Below are positions 33,540-48,660 of a DNA stretch of 64,000 nt, one piece after another. The number at the start of each line of letters is the position of its first letter. Positions within the stretch are counted from its first letter, which is position 1. Source of the stretch: Palsa-504 sp963744575. Its GTDB lineage: Bacteria > Actinomycetota > Actinomycetes > Streptosporangiales > Streptosporangiaceae. The DNA lies in contig CAVUUF010000003.1 in assembly GCA_963744575.1 (NCBI GenBank), forward strand, positions 207,356 to 271,355, written 5' to 3'. The translations under genes and the position numbers were made by a program. Below the pieces are notes generated by a model that saw only the letters and a program-made list of their open reading frames with translations, ran no database searches and was not told where the DNA came from.

Positions 33540-34334
33540 GTGAATGACTATCCAGCCGCGATCGTCCCGGTGAACCACGTCGAGCCGGTACCGCGCCGCG
33601 TCCGCGCCTACCTCGGCGGCGAGAAGGTGCTCGACACGACCCGGGCCCGGTATGTCTGGGAGTGGCCGCATTACCCGCAGTACTACATCCCGCTGGCCGA
33701 CGTCCGCCGCGACCTGCTCGAGGCCGAGGGGCACACCCAGCGCACCGGCCGGGGGCTCGCCGAGCTGCACGGGCTGCGGGTTCCGGGGTCCGGCGGGGTG
33801 CACCGGCCGCGAGCCGCCCGGCTGATCACCGAAGCCGCGGTGGACGGGCTCGACGGCACGGTCCGCTTCGACTGGGCCGCGCTCGACGCCTGGTTCGAGG
33901 AGGACGAGCAGGTGTTCGTGCACCCGCGCAGCCCGTACGTCCGGGTCGACGCGCTGCGTTCGAACCGCGCGGTGCGCGTCGAGCTCGACGGGGTGGTGCT
34001 GGCCGACTCCCGGTCCCCGGTGATGGTGTTCGAGACCGCCCTGCCGACCCGGTACTACGTCAGCCGGACCGATGTCCGCTTCGAGCACCTGGTCCCGAGC
34101 GCCACCGTGACCGCCTGCCCGTACAAGGGGACGACCAGCGGCTACTGGTCGGTCCGGGCCGGCGGTGCCGTGCACAGCGACCTGGCCTGGTCATATGACT
34201 TTCCCACCCGCCAGCTGCTGCCCATCGCCGGCCTGATCGCCTTCTACAACGAGCAGGTCGACACCTTCCTCGACGGCGAGCTGGCCGGACGTCCGCGGAC
34301 CCATTTCTTCCGAACGGACCAGGGCACCAGCTGA
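33540..34334 (+). CDS. DUF427 domain protein with two DUF427 repeats
   Basis: A ~264-residue protein with two copies of the small beta-rich DUF427 fold. The first is around RRVRAYLGGEKVLDTTRARY and YYIPLADVR, the second around RAVRVELDGVVLADSRSPVM, TRYYVSRTDVRFEHLVPSAT and CPYKGTTSGYWSV. DUF427 proteins are cytoplasmic and poorly characterised. GTG 33540 gives the usual N terminus just before the first repeat; ATG 33495 is in frame but adds an unrelated segment. It is the first chromosomal gene right of the satellite. Confidence 0.8.
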   Translation: MNDYPAAIVPVNHVEPVPRRVRAYLGGEKVLDTTRARYVWEWPHYPQYYIPLADVRRDLLEAEGHTQRTGRGLAELHGLRVPGSGGVHRPRAARLITEAAVDGLDGTVRFDWAALDAWFEEDEQVFVHPRSPYVRVDALRSNRAVRVELDGVVLADSRSPVMVFETALPTRYYVSRTDVRFEHLVPSATVTACPYKGTTSGYWSVRAGGAVHSDLAWSYDFPTRQLLPIAGLIAFYNEQVDTFLDGELAGRPRTHFFRTDQGTS

Positions 34335-34370
34335 GCTTCCGCTGCCCGCGGCGGCGGCCAGGACGCCTGG

Positions 34371-35396
34371 CTACGAGCCCAGCTCAGCGCGCAGCCGGGC
34401 CGCCGCCGCCGTCATCGCGGTCAGCTTGCCGAAGGCGACGTCCCGCGGCAGGTACTTCATGCCGCAGTCGGGGGCCAGCACCAGGCGCTCGGCCGGCACG
34501 TAAGGCAGGGCCCGCCGGACCCGGGCCGTCACCGTCTCCGGCGCCTCGACGGTCATGTCGTTCAGGTCGAGCACGCCCAGGATGATGGTCTTGCCGTCCA
34601 GCGTGGCCAGCACCGAGCAGTCCAGGCCGGACTGCGCGGTCTCGATCGAGATCTGGTCGCAGCCGCAGGCGGACAACTCGGGCAGGAAGGAGTAGCCCTC
34701 CGGGCGGTCGTGGACGAGGGCGGCGTACCCGAAGCACAGGTGGACCGCGGTGGTCCCTGGTGCCTCCTCCAGCGCCCGGTTGATCGCCTTGACCCCGTAA
34801 CGGCGCGCCCGGTCGGGATTGGCCTGCAGCCACGGCTCGTCGAGCTGGACGATATCGGCTCCGGCCGCGAACAGGTCCCTGATCTCCTCTCCGACCGCTT
34901 CGGCGTAGGCCAGGGCGAGCGCCTCGGTGCTGCCGTAGAAGTCGTCCTGTGCCTGCAGTGCCATGGTGAACGGTCCGGGCACGGTGATCTTGATGGTGCG
35001 GCTGGTGTTCGCGCGGAGGACCTTCACGTCGTCGACCTCGATCGCGCGTCGCCGCCAGACCGGCCCGGTGACGCGGGGCACCGGGTTCGGCTGACCGGTA
35101 CGGCCCAGCACCGTGCCGGGGTTGTCGATGTCCACGCCGTCCAGCGCGGTCGCGAAGCGGTTGGAGTAGCTCTCCCGGCAGATCTCCCCGTCGGTGATGA
35201 TGTCAAGACCCGCCTTTTCCTGGGCCCGGATGGCCAGCAGCGTCGCGTCGCGCTGGGCCTCCTCCAGGTAGGCGGGATCGACCCGCCACAGCCCGCGGGC
35301 CCGCACCCGCGGCGGGAGCCGGCTGGCCAGCCTGCTCCGGTCGATCAGCCAGTCCGGCTGCGGGTAGCTCCCGACCAGGGAAGTGGGAAACAGCAT
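34371..35396 (-). CDS. MetE C-terminal-like (cobalamin-independent methionine synthase family) protein
   Basis: A 341-residue TIM-barrel protein matching the catalytic half of MetE. Zinc ligands are present as HLCFG (His and Cys), QISIET (Glu) and APDCGMKYLP (Cys); DIVQLDEPWLQ carries the conserved acidic loop. The N-terminal MetE half is absent, as in methyltransferases that use small methyl donors such as methylcobalamin or xenobiotic thioethers. The true methyl donor is unknown. ATG 35396 starts the conserved TSLVGSYPQP. Divergent neighbour on its left is convergent DUF427; upstream lies HxlR. Confidence 0.82.
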   Translation of the reverse strand: MLFPTSLVGSYPQPDWLIDRSRLASRLPPRVRARGLWRVDPAYLEEAQRDATLLAIRAQEKAGLDIITDGEICRESYSNRFATALDGVDIDNPGTVLGRTGQPNPVPRVTGPVWRRRAIEVDDVKVLRANTSRTIKITVPGPFTMALQAQDDFYGSTEALALAYAEAVGEEIRDLFAAGADIVQLDEPWLQANPDRARRYGVKAINRALEEAPGTTAVHLCFGYAALVHDRPEGYSFLPELSACGCDQISIETAQSGLDCSVLATLDGKTIILGVLDLNDMTVEAPETVTARVRRALPYVPAERLVLAPDCGMKYLPRDVAFGKLTAMTAAAARLRAELGS

Positions 35397-35421
35397 GCCA
35401 GCACAGTACGCCGTGCGGCCG

Positions 35422-35898
35422 TCAGGCGATCTTGCGGGCGCCGGGTCCCGGCACCGGGGTGACCTCGCGGGCGGACTCCAGGGCGTGGCCCGCCGCGCAG
35501 GACAATTCCAGCCGTACCGGTTCGCCGCAGTCACGATGCCGCAGCAGGACCTGCGGGCCGGACGCCCCGACCTCGTACCGGTCGCCCCACTCCATCAGCG
35601 CCACCAGGACCGGGTACAGGTCGAGGCCCTTGTCGGTGAGCCGGTACTCGTCGCGGCTGCGCCGGCCGCTCTCCCGGTAGGGAACCTTGCGCAGCAGGCC
35701 CTCCGCCACCAGGCGGGACAGCCGCTGGCTGAGCACCTGCCTGGGCATGCCGGTGCGGCGCTGCATGTCGTCGAAGCGGCGCACGCCGTTGAACGCCTCG
35801 CGCAGCACGAGGAACGTCGGCCGCTCGCCGAGGATCCCCACGGCCGCGCCGATGGCGCAGTTGGCCGAGTCGTAGTCCAGTATCCAGGGCTTTCCCAT
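35422..35898 (-). CDS. HxlR family transcriptional regulator
   Basis: A 158-residue winged-helix regulator. HxlR features are CAIGAAVGILGERPTFLVLR at the N terminus, RRFDDMQRRTGMPRQVLSQR as the HTH, and RDEYRLTDKGLDLYPVLVAL as the wing and dimer helix. The C-terminal ~45 residues contain a Cys pair (RDCGEP, SCAAGH) that could bind metal or sense redox. It lies just upstream of the MetE-like gene, with which it may be co-transcribed, and is divergent from a GNAT gene across a small dyad. Confidence 0.87.
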   Translation of the reverse strand: MGKPWILDYDSANCAIGAAVGILGERPTFLVLREAFNGVRRFDDMQRRTGMPRQVLSQRLSRLVAEGLLRKVPYRESGRRSRDEYRLTDKGLDLYPVLVALMEWGDRYEVGASGPQVLLRHRDCGEPVRLELSCAAGHALESAREVTPVPGPGARKIA

Positions 35899-35910
35899 AA
35901 CCCTATGCTA

Positions 35911-35927
35911 AGTCTAGTTGACAGACT
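35911..35927. promoter_or_regulatory. Dyad between divergent HxlR and GNAT genes
   Basis: AGTCT and AGACT form a dyad with a 7-bp spacer, overlapping a TTGACA at 35918-35923 that could be the -35 box for the rightward gene. A plausible HxlR operator that would control both directions. Confidence 0.35.
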
Positions 35928-35953
35928 CAGCAATTCCGGGTCATGCTGGGTTC

Positions 35954-36565
35954 GTGAACGGAACCCAGGCGAGCCAACCCGACAGCCGCGCCACCGCCGT
36001 GATCCAGTCGGCGAGCCCGGCGGACCTGCCCGCGCTCGGCGACTTCTTCGCGGGCCTATCGGTGCAGACCCGGTACCTGAGATTCTTCGGCCCGGTCACG
36101 CCCACCCCCGACCTGCTCCGCCTGCTGTCGGGCCGGGACGCCGGCGTCCACGCCCTGGTCGCCGTGGCCGGCGGCGTCATCGTCGGCCACGCCATGGCCT
36201 CCGACCGGCCCGATCCGGAGGGGTGGCCCGGCACATCGGGTCGGCCAGGTTCAGGGCCGGCCTGGACGGCCGACATCGGCGTCGTGGTCGCCGACGCCTG
36301 GCAGGGCCGCGGCGTGGGCTCGGCGCTGATGCGGGCGCTGGCCGCCCAGGCCGCGGCGCGGGGCGTGACGTCGCTCGCGATGGACGTGCTGCACGCCAAC
36401 CGGCAGGTACTCGCCATGGTCCTGGGCCACTGGCCCGACGCGGTCATCGATCATTCCCGGGACAGCCTCAGCATCCGCATCCGGCTGCCGCGGTACCAGC
36501 CCGAACGGCTCCCGGCGCCGCCCGCCGCCCGGCAGGTCCGGCCACTGGTCACCGTGGCGGGATAG
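35954..36565 (+). CDS. GNAT family N-acetyltransferase
   Basis: A ~203-residue GNAT protein. FFAGLSVQTRYLRFFGPVTP near the N terminus is typical of the group related to acyl-CoA synthetase-linked or stand-alone protein acetyltransferases. The acetyl-CoA loop is VVVADAWQGRGVGSALMRAL. Substrate unknown; lysine acetylation of a metabolic enzyme is a possibility. GTG 35954 is preferred over TTG 35918, which is better read as a -35 element. It precedes the FAD oxidase by 11 bp. Confidence 0.8.
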   Translation: MNGTQASQPDSRATAVIQSASPADLPALGDFFAGLSVQTRYLRFFGPVTPTPDLLRLLSGRDAGVHALVAVAGGVIVGHAMASDRPDPEGWPGTSGRPGSGPAWTADIGVVVADAWQGRGVGSALMRALAAQAAARGVTSLAMDVLHANRQVLAMVLGHWPDAVIDHSRDSLSIRIRLPRYQPERLPAPPAARQVRPLVTVAG

Positions 36566-36576
36566 CATCCGGGTTC

Positions 36577-39450
36577 ATGACCACAGCACGCGCGGGCGGC
36601 GCGACCGCGGCCACCGCGCCGCCACGCGACCTGGCCGCCGCGTTGCGCGGCGCCGGGCTGACCGAGGTCGATGATTCGCCCCGGCGCCGGGCCGAGTACT
36701 CCGCCGACGCATCGAACTACCGTGTCGTGCCGGACGTGGTCGTCTTCCCCCGGCACGCGGACGAGGCGGCCGCCGCGCTGGACGTCGCCCGGCGGCTCGG
36801 CGTGCCGGTCACCAGCCGGGGCGCCGGCACCTCCATCGCGGGCAATGCGGTCGGCACCGGCCTCGTGCTCGACTTCTCCAGGCACCTGAACCGGGTGCTG
36901 GCGGTGGACCCCGAGGAACGGACCGCGGTCGTCGAGCCCGGCGCGATCCTGGACGACATCACCGCGGCCGCGGCCGGGCACGGGCTGCGGTTCGGTCCGG
37001 ACCCCTCCACCCACGCCCGGGCGAGCATCGGCGGCTCTATCGGCAACAACGCCTGCGGCTCGCGGGCGCTGAGATACGGCCGCACGGCCGACAACGTGGT
37101 GACCGTGGACCTGCTGACCGCCGCGGGGGAGCGGATCGCGGCGCGGCGCCTGGGACGTGACGGCCTGGCCGCCGCCGGGACGACCGGGGCCGCGCTCGAC
37201 GCCCTGGTGGCGGCGCACCTCGGCTTGATCCGCACCGAGTTCGGCCGGTTCACCCGGCAGGTGTCCGGCTACTCGCTGGAGCACCTGCTGCCGGAGAACG
37301 GCGCCGACCTGGCCAGGTTCCTGGCTGGCACCGAGGGCACCCTCGGCATGGTCACCGGGGCGACCGTCCGGCTGGTGCCGTCGCCGCGGGCGGTGGCGCT
37401 GGCCGTGCTCGGCTACCCGGGCATGCCCGAGGCCGCGGACGCGGTGCCCGGCCTGCTGCCGCACCAGCCGGTGGCGCTCGAAGGCATGGACGCGCGCCTG
37501 GTGGAGGTGTTCCGGTCCCGCCGGGGCGCTGCCGCCGTGCCCGGGCTGCCGCGCGGTGAGGCCTGGCTGTTGGCGGAGACCGCGGGCGGCACCGAGGACG
37601 AGGCGCGCGCGGCGGCCGAACGGCTCATCGCCGATGCCGCCTGCCTCGACGCGCTGGTGGTCGCCGGCGGCCCGGCGCGGGCCCTGTGGCGGGTCCGCGA
37701 GGACGGCGCCGGCCTGGGCAGCCGCACCCCGGCGGGCGCGCCGGCCTGGCCCGGCTGGGAAGACGCCGCCGTCCCGCCCCGGCACCTGGCCGCCTACCTG
37801 CGTGACTTCGTGGCCCTGCTGGCCGAGCACGGCCTGGACGGGCTGACCTACGGGCACTTCGGCGACGGCTGCGTGCACGTCCGGATCGACTTCCCGTTCA
37901 CCGCCGAGCCAGGCCGTTACCGGCGGTTCGCGGTGGCCGCCGCGCAGCTGGTCGGCACGTACGGAGGCTCGATGTCCGGCGAGCACGGCGACGGCCGGGC
38001 GCGTAGCGAGCTGCTGCCGTATATGTACTCCCGCGAGGCCATCGGGATCATGGCGGCGGTCAAGGCGATCTTCGACCCGGGCAATGTGTTCAACCCCGGG
38101 ATCCTGGTCGACCCGGCACCGCTGGACGCGGACCTGCGGGTGCCGCTGGCCCGGCCGCTGCGCGCCGGCCTCGGTTTCGCCTATCCGCACGATGGCGGCG
38201 ACCTGTCCGCGGCGGTGCACCGCTGCGTCGGCGTGGGCAAATGCCGGGCCGACAGCACGGCCGCCGGCGGCATCATGTGCCCGTCGTACCTGGCCACCAG
38301 GGACGAGAAGGACTCCACCCGCGGCCGGTCGCGGGTGCTGCAGGAACTGGCGAACGGCACGCTGGTCCACGGCTTCGGATCGGCGGAGGTGGCCGAGTCG
38401 CTGGACCTGTGCCTGTCGTGCAAGGGCTGTTCGTCGGACTGCCCGGCGGGGGTGGACATGGCCACCTACAAGGCCGAGGTGCTCTACCAGCGCTACCGGC
38501 GCCGGCCGCGCCCGCCGGCCCATTACTCGCTGGGCTGGCTGCCCCGCTGGGCCCGGCTGGCCGCGCGCGCCCCGGGGGCGGCGAACGCCGCGCTGCGCGC
38601 CCCCGGGCTGGCCGGCCTGGCCAAGCGGCTCGGCGGGATCGACACAAGGCGGCCGCTGCCCGAGTTCGCCGCGCGGAGCTTCCGCTCCTGGTTCGCCGGC
38701 CGTCCCCCGGTAAAGGGCAGGCCCGTGCTGCTGTGGGTGGACACGTTCACCGACTACTTCACGCCCGAGGTCGGGCAGGCCGCGGTGCGGGTGCTCGAGG
38801 CGGCCGGCTACGCGGTGCAGGTCACCGACGGGCCCGTGTGCTGCGGGCTGACCTGGATTTCCACCGGCCAGCTCGACGGCGCGCGCCGGCAGCTGCGGCG
38901 CAGCCTGCGGGCCCTGGAGCCCGCCGTCCGGGGCGGCACCCCGGTGGTCGGGCTGGAGCCCTCCTGCACCGCCGTGCTGCGCGGCGAGGTCACCGAACTG
39001 CTGCCCGCGGACCCGCGCGCCGGGCAGGCCCGCGCCGCCACCCGCACGCTCGCGGAGCTGCTGGCCGAGACGCCGGGGTGGGCGCCGCCCGACCTGGATG
39101 GCCTGCGCGCGGTGGCCCAGCCGCACTGCCACCACCATGCCGTCATGGGCTGGCATGCCGACTCGGCCCTGCTGGCCCGGGCGGGTGCCCAGGTCACCGC
39201 GGTCGGCGGCTGCTGCGGGCTGGCCGGCAACTTCGGCGTGGAGCGCGGCCATTACGCCGTGTCGCAGGCCGTCGCGGAGACCGCCCTGCTGCCCGCGGTC
39301 CGCGCCGCGAAGGACGCGGCGGTCCTGGCCGACGGCTTCTCCTGCCGCACCCAGCTCGATCAGCTCGCCGGGGTCAGCGGCGTCCACCTGGCCCAGCTCC
39401 TGGCGAGCCGGCTGGACCACCGCAGCGACGACCGCGGTCCGGCTAGCTGA
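36577..39450 (+). CDS. Fused FAD-linked 2-hydroxyacid oxidase / Fe-S (D-lactate dehydrogenase type) protein
   Basis: A 957-residue protein. Residues 40-500 form an FAD oxidase of the GlcD/D-lactate dehydrogenase type, with the PP-loop GVPVTSRGAGTSIAGNAVG, SIGGSIGNNACGSRALRYGR, and YGHFGDGCVHVRIDFPF plus MSGEHGDGRARSELL. Residues ~540-640 have two ferredoxin-like cluster motifs (CVGVGKCRADS..MCPS and CLSCKGCSSDCPAGV). The C-terminal third has CCG repeats (GPVCCGLTW, GGCCGLAGNFG). It likely oxidises D-lactate or another 2-hydroxyacid and passes electrons to the respiratory chain at the membrane. ATG 36577; the longer upstream frame crosses other genes. Confidence 0.9.
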   Translation: MTTARAGGATAATAPPRDLAAALRGAGLTEVDDSPRRRAEYSADASNYRVVPDVVVFPRHADEAAAALDVARRLGVPVTSRGAGTSIAGNAVGTGLVLDFSRHLNRVLAVDPEERTAVVEPGAILDDITAAAAGHGLRFGPDPSTHARASIGGSIGNNACGSRALRYGRTADNVVTVDLLTAAGERIAARRLGRDGLAAAGTTGAALDALVAAHLGLIRTEFGRFTRQVSGYSLEHLLPENGADLARFLAGTEGTLGMVTGATVRLVPSPRAVALAVLGYPGMPEAADAVPGLLPHQPVALEGMDARLVEVFRSRRGAAAVPGLPRGEAWLLAETAGGTEDEARAAAERLIADAACLDALVVAGGPARALWRVREDGAGLGSRTPAGAPAWPGWEDAAVPPRHLAAYLRDFVALLAEHGLDGLTYGHFGDGCVHVRIDFPFTAEPGRYRRFAVAAAQLVGTYGGSMSGEHGDGRARSELLPYMYSREAIGIMAAVKAIFDPGNVFNPGILVDPAPLDADLRVPLARPLRAGLGFAYPHDGGDLSAAVHRCVGVGKCRADSTAAGGIMCPSYLATRDEKDSTRGRSRVLQELANGTLVHGFGSAEVAESLDLCLSCKGCSSDCPAGVDMATYKAEVLYQRYRRRPRPPAHYSLGWLPRWARLAARAPGAANAALRAPGLAGLAKRLGGIDTRRPLPEFAARSFRSWFAGRPPVKGRPVLLWVDTFTDYFTPEVGQAAVRVLEAAGYAVQVTDGPVCCGLTWISTGQLDGARRQLRRSLRALEPAVRGGTPVVGLEPSCTAVLRGEVTELLPADPRAGQARAATRTLAELLAETPGWAPPDLDGLRAVAQPHCHHHAVMGWHADSALLARAGAQVTAVGGCCGLAGNFGVERGHYAVSQAVAETALLPAVRAAKDAAVLADGFSCRTQLDQLAGVSGVHLAQLLASRLDHRSDDRGPAS

Positions 39451-39632
39451 CCGCCTGGACCTGGGTGGTCTGGCCCCGGGATTGCCCCGAATGAGCAGGC
39501 TCGGTCCGTTAGCATGAAGCCGCTGGCTGAGTTCGTCGCTGCCGTTCTCGGACCAGCCCTGGTCGCCGGTACCGGCGCCCGGGGAACCCGCGCGGGTCCT
39601 CGGGCTACCACGCCCCGCGTGAGGAGCGGCTC

Positions 39633-40751
39633 ATGGCCGTCAGCGACACCCCGGCTCTCAGCGGGGACCAGCATGCCCTGCAGGTCACCCTGCGCGGCTG
39701 CCTGGCCGGCCAGCTTCCCGCCGGCGCGCTGCGCGCCGCGCTGGACACCACGACCGGCTACGACCGGGACCTGCATGCCCGGCTGGCGGCCGAACTCGGT
39801 CTGGCCGGCCTCACGATCCCGGCGGAATTCGGCGGCCTCGGCATGTCCGCGGCCGAGGCGAGCGTGGTTCACACCGAACTCGGCCGTGTTCTGTACCCGG
39901 GCCCGTTCCTGCCCGGCAGCCTGGCCGCCGGCCTGCTGCTCGCCGCGGGTGACCGGGATGTCCAGGAGCGATGGCTGCCCCGGCTGGCCGCCGGGTCGGT
40001 GACCGCGACGGTTGCCGTCGCCGGCGAGGCCGGCCAGTGGTCACCGGGGCCGGACAGTGTCCGGGCCGAGCAAGCCCCCGCGGGCTGGCGGCTCTACGGC
40101 CACCGGTGGTACGTGATCGCGGCCCACGCGGCCGACATCGTCGTGGTACCGGCCATGACCGACTCCGGTCTGGCCATATTCCTGGTGGAATCCAGGTCGC
40201 TGGGCTTCACCGCCTCGGGTCAGCTGGGCCTGGACCTGACCCGGCGGGTCTGCGTCACCGCCTTCGACGAGGCTCCGGGCGTGCCGCTCGGCCAGGGCAA
40301 GAGCCGAGGGGAGAGCGCGGCGGCCGCGCTGAGCCTGGCCGAACGTGATTTCTTTCTGGCGACCGCCGCCGAAGCCGTCGGCGGCATCGGCTGGTGCCTG
40401 GACGCGGCCATCAGCTACGCCGGGGAACGCGAGCAGTTCGGCGCGCTGGCCGGGTCGTTCGAGACCGTCGCGCAGGCCTGCGTCGACATGCTCGCGCAAT
40501 TCCAGGCCGTCTCGGCGACGGTCAGGGACGCCGCGGCGGCGGCCGCCGACGGCAGCGACGAGGCGCCTGCGGCGGCGCGGGACGCCGCCCTGCGGGCCGG
40601 CGAGGCCTACCGCGCCGTGACCGAATCGGCCGTCCACCTGTTCGGCGGGCTGGGGTTCTCCTGGGAGCACGACGCGCACCTGTACTACCGCCGCGCCTGG
40701 TCGGCCGGGCGGCTGGCCGGCCCCCCGGGGTGCATCACCCGCGGCGGGTGA
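39633..40751 (+). CDS. Acyl-CoA dehydrogenase family protein
   Basis: A 372-residue flavoprotein of the acyl-CoA dehydrogenase fold. Segments include LGLAGLTIPAEFGGLGMSAA, FFLATAAEAVGGIGWCLDAA, SYAGEREQFGALAGSFETVA and VHLFGGLGFSWEHDAHLYYR. It is one of the shorter, divergent paralogues often encoded in pairs; the central beta domain is reduced. GAGGAG precedes the ATG. The last ten codons and the stop lie in the left and right arms of a strong hairpin that acts as terminator against the convergent carboxylase gene. Substrate unknown. Confidence 0.82.
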   Translation: MAVSDTPALSGDQHALQVTLRGCLAGQLPAGALRAALDTTTGYDRDLHARLAAELGLAGLTIPAEFGGLGMSAAEASVVHTELGRVLYPGPFLPGSLAAGLLLAAGDRDVQERWLPRLAAGSVTATVAVAGEAGQWSPGPDSVRAEQAPAGWRLYGHRWYVIAAHAADIVVVPAMTDSGLAIFLVESRSLGFTASGQLGLDLTRRVCVTAFDEAPGVPLGQGKSRGESAAAALSLAERDFFLATAAEAVGGIGWCLDAAISYAGEREQFGALAGSFETVAQACVDMLAQFQAVSATVRDAAAAAADGSDEAPAAARDAALRAGEAYRAVTESAVHLFGGLGFSWEHDAHLYYRRAWSAGRLAGPPGCITRGG

Positions 40752-40762
40752 TGCACCCCGGG
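40724..40762. terminator. Bidirectional hairpin terminator
   Basis: A perfect 18-bp stem, left arm beginning CCCGGGGTGCATCACCCG at 40724, loop CGG, right arm to 40762. It lies between convergent genes and ends three bases before the carboxylase stop codon at 40765. It also codes for the C terminus of the dehydrogenase. No T run follows, as is usual for actinomycete terminators. Confidence 0.75.
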
Positions 40763-40764
40763 AA

Positions 40765-46351
<5,587 letters not shown>

Positions 46352-46355
46352 CGGG

Positions 46356-48325
46356 CTACTCACCGAAGGCGGCGCGGATGTCGTCGCTGGTGCCCCCGGC
46401 CGCGGTCCCGGCGGGCCGAAGGTCCTGGAGGATCTCCAGCACCACCTCGTCCGCGACGATGGCCGGGTCGATGCGCAGCACCGCGTATCCGCCGACGGCG
46501 CCGGCCCCGAACCCGGGCGCGAACACCCGGACCGGATGGCTGATCACCCCGTCGCGCACGGCGTCGTAGACCGCGATGGGGATGCTCGCTGCGGACACGT
46601 TGCCCATCCTCTCGACGTTGAAGTACAGCTGGTCGGCGGACAGCCCGGCCTTGCCGGCCAGGTTCAGGATCATCGTCTTGTTGGCCTGGTGCGGGATGAT
46701 CAGCTCGATGCTCTCCAGCAGCGTCCGGCCCGACCCTTCGAGGTCGCCGGGATCGGGCTGGCTGCCGAGCTCGCCGAGCATCTGGGTCAGGTACCGCTGG
46801 ACCAGCGCCTTCACCTCCGGACCGTACACGGTGATGTCGCGGTCGAACTCGGAGTTCGGCCAGATGATCGAGTTGACCTCGGTGTAGGGCCCGCCCGCGT
46901 AGGTCTGCAGCACCTCCACGTCCCCGTCCTGGCCATCGGCGGCCGGGCCGATGACCATCGCCGCGGCCCCGTCCCCGAAGATCATCCGCGAGGTCCGGAC
47001 GCTGCCGATCTTGTCGGAGAACTTCTCCACGCAGACCAGCATGACGGGCCGCCTGACCTCCTGCAGCTGGCGGACGGCCTCGCTCATCCCGTAGGGCAGC
47101 CCGGCGCAGGCGGCGACCATGTCGACCGAGGCGTGCGTCTGCTGCAGGCCGAGCTCGCCGGATAGCCAGCACGCGATCGACGGGATCTGCCGGTTGCTCG
47201 TGCACGTGCTGACCAGGATCGCGCCGATCTCCGCGGCGGACCGGCCGGACTTGGCCAGCGCCGCCCGGGCCGCGGCCAGCGCCAGCTCCTCGGGCTCCCG
47301 GCTGGTGTAGCGGCGCTGCTCGATGCCGGTCTTGGCGGCGATCTCGTCCGCGCTCATCGGCGACCAGGAGAAGCTGGTGTTCCTGATCACGTCGGCGTTG
47401 GAGCAGACGTGCTCGCCGCGCACGATGGCCAGCGCCTCGAGCCTCGGCTGGACCGCGAACGCCTCGCGGACCCGCACCGGCGGATAGGGCGTGACCGGCT
47501 CGACCGCCTCAACCGGGTCCTGCCGGGGCGCGGCCTGCCCAGGGGCGGCGGCCGAGCGCTTCACCCGCTCGATGAAGGCCATCACGTCCCGGGTGCGCGG
47601 GTGGAAGGCCACCACGAAGTCATCCTCGCCGATCTCGCCGGGGCCGCGCAGCTCGGTGCGGGAGCGGTCCCATGGGTACTGGTTGTGCAGCACCATCGCC
47701 CAGCGCATCAGCGCCTCGAGCTCCGGGACGTCCTCATGCGCGTCGAAGATGTCCTCGGTGCTGAACACCGGGTAGTCCGGGTCGTAGGAAGGCATGACGA
47801 AGGTCAGCGCGTCGGGCTGGGCCAGGAACTCGGCCACCGTCGGCTTGATCGGGGGCAGTTCGGTGGCGTGGTAGAGCTTGGTCCTGAACAGGTCGAACAG
47901 CAGGCCGAAGATGGTCTCTTCGGCCTGGGCGTTCCAGCTGGCGGGCAGGGCGTGGAAGGCCTGCTCGACCGCGGCCACCTTGCGCTCGCTGTCCTCCCAC
48001 GGGGTCAGCACGGGCAGGAAACGTCGTCGCGGCGCTTGGCCAGGTCACGCCAGCGGGTCGGGCGCCGGTCGAACATGGTGATCGAGTACCGGTTGGCCCA
48101 GTACAGGTTCTGGCCCAGGTCCCGCAGCAGCTCGAAGCGCCTGGGATAGCCGCCGGACTCGACGCGGGCCAGGATGTCGGTCCCGGTCGGCGCCTTCGCC
48201 TCGAAGTCGCGCCCGATCACCGCGGTGAACTGGTCGAGCGTTTCCAGCACCGAGAAGTCCAGGTCGCCGAGGAAATTGGCCGGGAAGACCAGGCGGCCAT
48301 GCCGGTTGACCACGAATGGTTTCAC
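46356..48325 (-). CDS. KAS III-like condensing enzyme with ~300-residue N-terminal extension, frameshifted
   Basis: The C-terminal ~340 residues are a 3-oxoacyl-ACP synthase III/HMG-CoA synthase-like thiolase fold with Cys in VDMVAACAGLPYGM, His in IIPHQANKTM and Asn in ERMGNVSAAS, so the triad is intact. The N-terminal ~300 residues (KPFVVNRHGRLVFPANFLGD onwards) match nothing I recognise. A one-base deletion in an A/T run at about 48019-48021 breaks the frame; adding one base gives 657 codons. GTG 48325 follows GGAGGTGG. The coupled carboxylase downstream may provide the malonyl or methylmalonyl extender unit. Confidence 0.75.
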
Positions 48326-48343
48326 GTTTATTCCACCTCCAAG

Positions 48344-48364
48344 GCGGATCATCTCGCGATCCGC
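48344..48364. promoter_or_regulatory. Dyad upstream of the condensing enzyme gene
   Basis: GCGGATC and GATCCGC separated by 7 bp, just upstream of the ribosome site of the leftward gene. It could be an operator or a 5'-leader hairpin. The rest of the 335-bp interval to 48660 shows no gene. Confidence 0.35.
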
Positions 48365-48660
48365 GGTGAGTTGCCATGTCCGGTCGTGCGGCGGGACCCG
48401 GTGCCTGCCCCAGGTCACACCTGCTGCGGTACCCGCAATGTGCCGGTTGTGCCCCTGGCTGGGCGAGATTGACGGCTTTTTCCATGGCCGCGGACCGGGC
48501 TCGGGCCGTAACCAGGGCACGCACCAGGTCCGTTCGGTCCAATAGCCTTTTTAATCCCGAATGGGCCGGGTGTCACCCCCGCGGCGCTCGATCCAGCCCG
48601 GCTGGCGGGATAGCTTTGGCCTGAACGCGATGGGCGGTGTAGCGAGGGGCAGGATGAGCC

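Noticed and set aside
35383..36576. Long upstream extension of the FAD/Fe-S oxidase frame
   Set aside because: It overlaps the HxlR gene in antisense and the GNAT gene in another frame; domain homology begins only after ATG 36577.
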